Below, piece by piece: positions 60,644 to 64,000 of a DNA stretch of 64,000 bases. The notes beneath the pieces were generated by a model. That model was given only the letters and a program-made list of their open reading frames with translations. It had not been told where the DNA came from and ran no database searches. This DNA is from Rothia mucilaginosa ATCC 25296. Its GTDB lineage: Bacteria > Actinomycetota > Actinomycetes > Actinomycetales > Micrococcaceae. The stretch covers positions 1-64,000 of the forward strand of contig NZ_ACVO01000009.1 in the NCBI RefSeq assembly GCF_000175615.1. The letters are read 5' to 3'. Position 1 is the first letter of the stretch; each line of letters begins with the position of its first letter. A program made the translations under genes and the position numbers.

Positions 60644-61037
60644 TAACCCTCTTCTCCCCACAGTTCACGCACCCGAAAACCCCTCAAATACGGGGGTCAG
60701 TGCGCTTTCGCATACCAAGCAAGGATACCCTAGAGCCCTCTTCACCCCCGCGAAACCCCGCGGAAGAGAGAGGGACAGCACCCACAACCCGCCGTTCGGA
60801 ACCTTTCACCGGGAACCCCATGGGACACCACCGGTACACCCCCAAACGGCGAAGAATATGACGTAATATTTCACACCCTACGTCATGAAAGGTTCACCTA
60901 AGAAACATAGGGCAATAAATAAGGTGTTCACCACCCTTTAGCTTTACCCTGAAACATATCTCCCCTTAACAAAGGGTCGCCCAATGCATACACATCTGGA
61001 CGAACCCTAAACGCAGCCGCAGAAGAAAGGGTCGATC
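60644..61037. other. divergent intergenic region
   Basis: Promoter region for the DUF6541-like gene (leftward) and flavin reductase gene (rightward). Besides the ATGACGTA repeat it has GGTTCACCTAAG (about 60890) and GGTGTTCACC (about 60925-60934). No gene is visible. Confidence 0.45.
60858..60886. promoter_or_regulatory. inverted repeat upstream of flavin reductase
   Basis: Arms ATGACGTA and TACGTCAT separated by 13 bases, in the divergent gap about 150 bases before the flavin reductase gene. Possibly a regulator site. Confidence 0.4.
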
Positions 61038-61580
61038 ATGACCGAAACCATTGCAGCACAGGCGCCCATCGCCGACACCTCCGAGCAGTTCAAGCTCGCC
61101 TTTGGCCACCAACCCGCCGGCGTCGCCATCATCACCGCCACCGACGAAAACGGCGAACCCGCAGGGTTCACCGCCTCCTCGCTGACCTCCGTCGCCGCAG
61201 AACCGCCCATCATCGCCTTCTCCCTCAAGGCAAACAGCGGCTCCGCAGCAAAGATTGCGGCCGCTTCCTCCTTCCTCGTGCACATGCTCGACGCTGAGAA
61301 TGTGACCCTCGCGAAGAACTTCGCAACCCACGACTACCCCCGCTTCGCAGACACCAGCACCTGGGAATTCGTCTCCACCGGCGAACCCCTCGTCCACGGT
61401 GTAGGCCGCGTACTGCGCGCAACCCCGCTCAGCCGCGTTGAGGCTGGCCCCGCAATCGTCTTCACCGCGCAGGTTGAAGAGTTCATCCGCAACGACTGCG
61501 AAGGCACCCCGCTGGTCTACCACTCGCGCAACTTCCACGCGCTGGGCGACCACTCCAACGTGAACAACTACAGCATCTAA
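61038..61580 (+). CDS. flavin reductase family protein
   Basis: The 180-residue protein has the flavin reductase (FMN-binding split barrel) signatures: HQPAGVAIITATDENGEPAGFTASSLTSVAAEPPIIAFSLK (about 24-63; key AGFTASSLTSV and PPIIAFSL) and LVHMLDAENVTLAKNFA. It would reduce FMN or FAD with NAD(P)H, often for a partner monooxygenase. The monooxygenase-like flavoprotein at 26357 is a possible partner by family, but the two are 34 kb apart. AAAGGG seven bases upstream supports the ATG. A stem-loop follows at 61597-61639. Confidence 0.87.
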   Translation: MTETIAAQAPIADTSEQFKLAFGHQPAGVAIITATDENGEPAGFTASSLTSVAAEPPIIAFSLKANSGSAAKIAAASSFLVHMLDAENVTLAKNFATHDYPRFADTSTWEFVSTGEPLVHGVGRVLRATPLSRVEAGPAIVFTAQVEEFIRNDCEGTPLVYHSRNFHALGDHSNVNNYSI

Positions 61581-61596
61581 CCCCGCACAGGGGTCA

Positions 61597-61639
61597 CGGG
61601 GCGGTATTCGACGACCATGAGGCGACGAATACCGCCCCG
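61597..61639 (+). terminator. stem-loop after flavin reductase gene
   Basis: Arms CGGGGCGGTATTCG and CGAATACCGCCCCG, perfect 14-bp stem, 15-base loop, no T tract. Confidence 0.65.
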
Positions 61640-61692
61640 CGGCGTACCCTGAACATAACAGCGCACAGCATTACATTGCAGAAGGAATAGTT

Positions 61693-62922
61693 ATGACGGC
61701 TCAGACCACCCAGCCCGCATCCCTCCCCTGGCTCGAAAAGCTCATCGCGTTCCCCACTATCTCCGGAACCTCCAACCTGGAACTTATTGAGCTCATCGAA
61801 GCCGAATTTGCCCGCTACGGCTACAGCGGCGTGCGCACCTACAACGAGGACGGCACCCGCGCCAACCTGCTGGTCACCATCCCTGCCGCTGACGGCACCA
61901 CCCGCGGCGGCATTATCCTCTCCGGTCACACGGACGTCGTGCCCGTCGCCGGTCAGGCGTGGGACGCCGACCCGTTCACCCTGCGCGTGGAGGGTACCCG
62001 CGCCTACGGCCGCGGCGTGTGCGATATGAAGGGTTTCCTCGCTGTCGCGCTCTGGCTACTGCCGCGCGTGGCTGAGGCGAAGCTGCGCACTCCCCTGCAT
62101 TTCGCGTTCTCCTACGATGAGGAAATCGGTTGCATTGGTGCCCCCTCCCTTATCGAGGAGTTCGTGGCGCGCGACCTCGCCCCCGACTACGCGATTGTTG
62201 GTGAGCCCTCCAGCATGCGCATTATCGACGCGCACAAGGGCGCACACCGCGGCCGCGTCACCTTCACCGGCGTGCCCAAGCACGGCTCCCTCGCCACCCA
62301 TGGCGTGAACGCAGTTGCCGCAGCAGGCGAGTTCATCACCTTCTTCACCGACATGGCGGACCAGTGGGAGGAAGAAGGCCCGTTCGACGAGTCGTTCATC
62401 ATTCCCCACTCCACCGGCAGCGTGAACCTGGCAACCGGCGGCCTGCAGTACAACATCGTCGCTGAGCAGGCGGTCGTAGAGTACGATGTGCGCACCCTGC
62501 CGCAGGTGACCACCGAATCCTTCGTGGAGCGCATTGACCGCGAACTTTCGGAGGTCATCCTGCCCGACCTGCAGGCGCGCGCCGCACGCGCCGAAAAGCT
62601 GACCGGTGCAGAGCCCGGTAGCCTCACCTCTCGCGTGGGTGTGAAGCACGAACTGCTCGCAGCCGTGCCGGGCCTGGGTACCGAGGACGACGCACCCATC
62701 GTGCACCTCGCCCACGAGTGGCTGGGCACCAATGATGCACCACAGAAGGTCACCTACGGCACCGAGGCGGGCCAGTTCCAGCGCGCCGGCGTGCAGAGCA
62801 TCATTTGCGGTCCCGGCGATATTGCCCAGGCGCACTCCCCGAACGAGTGGATTGAGCTGGAGCAGCTGAGCGAATGCGAGCGCTTCTTCGAGGCGATTCT
62901 CGACTGGGCGAGCGCCAAGTAG
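61693..62922 (+). CDS. argE: M20 acetylornithine deacetylase
   Basis: The 409-residue protein is an M20 metallo-deacylase of the ArgE type: LSGHTDVVPVAGQAWDADPF (about 76-95; key SGHTDVVPV with a zinc His and Asp), AYGRGVCDMKGFLA (about 101-114, zinc Asp) and SYDEEIGCIGA (about 138-148, catalytic and zinc Glu). It would release acetate from N-acetylornithine to give ornithine. Actinomycetes usually recycle the acetyl group through ArgJ, so this may serve catabolism or salvage instead; no other arg gene lies nearby. AAGGAAT ribosome site seven bases upstream. Confidence 0.85.
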   Translation: MTAQTTQPASLPWLEKLIAFPTISGTSNLELIELIEAEFARYGYSGVRTYNEDGTRANLLVTIPAADGTTRGGIILSGHTDVVPVAGQAWDADPFTLRVEGTRAYGRGVCDMKGFLAVALWLLPRVAEAKLRTPLHFAFSYDEEIGCIGAPSLIEEFVARDLAPDYAIVGEPSSMRIIDAHKGAHRGRVTFTGVPKHGSLATHGVNAVAAAGEFITFFTDMADQWEEEGPFDESFIIPHSTGSVNLATGGLQYNIVAEQAVVEYDVRTLPQVTTESFVERIDRELSEVILPDLQARAARAEKLTGAEPGSLTSRVGVKHELLAAVPGLGTEDDAPIVHLAHEWLGTNDAPQKVTYGTEAGQFQRAGVQSIICGPGDIAQAHSPNEWIELEQLSECERFFEAILDWASAK

Positions 62923-63416
62923 TAGCCGTGTAGCGGCGTAACAGCCAGTCCACCGCGGTTCGCAAGAGCCGCAGTTAGAGCCGCATAAAAATTACAGAAA
63001 CTGCCCGGGTACCCCGTGAGGTGCCCGGGCATTCTATGCTGATGGCAAGTGGTGTGGGCGGGTGCTGATGGCGGGGGTGAGTGTTGGTTTGATCGCGGGT
63101 TTATTCGTGAGTTTCTCCATGGGTTCAACCGCGAGTTTATGGAATGAGTCCAAGGTGTGGACTATGACCGATTTTCCCCTCATTCGCCACATTTATTTTT
63201 AAACGAAAAACCCGAAAAACCGCTTATGTCTAAGGGTGAAATAACACAAAAGTATTGCCCTTCTAGGGCATTCAGGGTTCCATAGATGCCAAAGGTTTAA
63301 ACACGCCACTCGGGCGGCATAACCCCACACAAAACCACACCTCCCTCACGCTCGGCACTGCGCACCCGACCGATTCCCGGTTTACCACCCGCAGTTCACT
63401 ACCTGAAGGACACCCC
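62923..63416. other. intergenic region before MIP channel gene
   Basis: Beyond the terminator there is an AT-richer stretch at about 63165-63300 with a TGCCC/GGGCA hairpin at 63256-63270; the MIP promoter should lie here. Short open frames on either strand look non-coding. Confidence 0.45.
63002..63031 (+). terminator. terminator after argE-like gene
   Basis: Arms TGCCCGGG-CC and GG-CCCGGGCA around CCGTGA, followed by TTCTATG, 80 bases past the stop. Confidence 0.65.
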
Positions 63417-64000
63417 GTGTACACCATCAGCCCCTACCTCGCCGAATTCCTCGGCACGCTCATCATGTGCACCATCGGCTGCGGCGTCATCGCCAACGTC
63501 GAACTTCGCCGATCCAAAGGCCACGGCGACAACTTCTTCACCATCGCCTTCGGCTGGGGTTTCGCCGTCACCTTCGGCGTCTACGCCTCCCACGCCTATT
63601 CCGGCGGCCACCTCAACCCCGCTGTGTCTATCGGCCTGGCAGCGTTCGGCGAGTTCTCCTGGGAGAAGGTCCCCGGCTACATCATCGCCCAGGTACTCGG
63701 CGCAATGGTCGGCGCCGGACTGGTCTACCTCAACTACCTGCCGCACTGGAAAGCAACCGCCGACAAGAAGATTAAGCTCGGCGTTTTCGGCACCGTCCCC
63801 GCTATTCACAACTACTTCACCAACGCCCTCTCCGAAATGATCGGCACGTTCATGCTGGTCTTCTCGGCACTGTACACCGGCGTAAACTTCAAGCCGTCCA
63901 TCAGCGGCGGTGTGGAACTCTCCCTCAACCTCAACGACGTGCTCAAGCCCCTCGCCTTCGGCTTCATGGTCACCGTGCTCGTCATCGGCCTGGGCGGTCA
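63417..64000 (+). CDS. MIP family channel (aquaporin/glycerol facilitator), partial
   Basis: The open frame starts at a GTG at 63417, with AAGGA seven bases upstream, and runs off the window after 194 codons. It has the first NPA motif in SGGHLNPAVSIGLAAFGEF (about residues 62-80) and the helix pattern of MIP proteins (LAEFLGTLIMCTIGCGVIAN at the start). It would conduct glycerol or water; the long loop (GVNFKPSISGG) after the fourth segment and the family start suggest a glycerol facilitator-like member. The second NPA motif lies beyond the window. Truncation is by the window end only. Confidence 0.85.
   Translation, partial: MYTISPYLAEFLGTLIMCTIGCGVIANVELRRSKGHGDNFFTIAFGWGFAVTFGVYASHAYSGGHLNPAVSIGLAAFGEFSWEKVPGYIIAQVLGAMVGAGLVYLNYLPHWKATADKKIKLGVFGTVPAIHNYFTNALSEMIGTFMLVFSALYTGVNFKPSISGGVELSLNLNDVLKPLAFGFMVTVLVIGLGG

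Noticed and set aside
60885..60940. Iron-box-like GGTTCACCTAAG and GGTGTTCACC near the flavin reductase
   Set aside because: The match to a DtxR or Fur palindrome is only half-sided, so I do not call a site.

Overview
The window reads as a chromosomal segment of a high-GC actinomycete, most likely a Micrococcaceae member such as Rothia (inference from gene content and style; no marker gene such as 16S rRNA is present). Supporting signs are moderate-to-high GC, a giant NAD-dependent glutamate dehydrogenase, a long GapB-type GAPDH, a sucrase/ferredoxin-like protein, and several genes whose start codon lies only 6-7 bases after a TANNNT -10 box, which suggests leaderless mRNAs. No rRNA, tRNA, CRISPR array, transposase or integrase was seen.

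Layout. 1-9.4 kb: nitroreductase, MATE exporter, S4 RNA-binding protein, a lipoprotein, a membrane protein diverging from a TetR regulator over two matching operators, a sucrase/ferredoxin-like protein and a succinate-semialdehyde dehydrogenase. 9.4-18 kb: Tat-exported glycerophosphodiesterase, PTS EIIA, an ArsD-like protein with a cysteine-rich tail, class II aldolase, and an amino-acid permease followed by ornithine cyclodeaminase. 18-33.5 kb: two further lipoproteins of the same family, a SpoU methyltransferase, pyrE, pabB, rhodanese, POT peptide transporter, a DUF4242/acyl-CoA-dehydrogenase-like pair behind two large palindromes, uracil permease, an AlbA_2/ATPase-type regulator preceded by a phased array of GTCTAGAC sites, HAD phosphatase, PEBP protein and a PfkB kinase.

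33.6-46.8 kb: GAPDH, an MdaB-like quinone reductase bracketed by an 88-bp direct repeat, a three-gene Pel-like exopolysaccharide locus (GHL15-type hydrolase, PelF-like glycosyltransferase, PelG-like membrane protein), the 1629-residue NAD-GDH and shikimate/quinate dehydrogenase. 46.8-51.5 kb: an MHS-type transporter, then a small phage-derived island (endolysin, two cysteine-rich proteins, a small protein sharing the endolysin C-terminus, and a holin overlapping it). 51.6-60.6 kb: a surface-polysaccharide cluster (four GT2 glycosyltransferases, acyltransferase, flippase, DUF2304 protein and a large DUF6541-like membrane protein). 61-64 kb: flavin reductase, ArgE-type deacetylase and a MIP channel cut by the window end.

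How genes may work together (inference): peptide and amino-acid uptake, ornithine cyclodeaminase, NAD-GDH and the ArgE-type deacetylase point to amino-acid use as carbon and nitrogen source; aldolase, GAPDH, EIIA and PfkB kinase cover sugar metabolism. Two separate glycan systems, the Pel-like locus and the 51.6-60.6 kb cluster, would shape the cell surface. The items most worth a second look are the minimal Pel-like locus, the AlbA_2 regulator with its operator array, the phage-lysis island and the three-member lipoprotein family.
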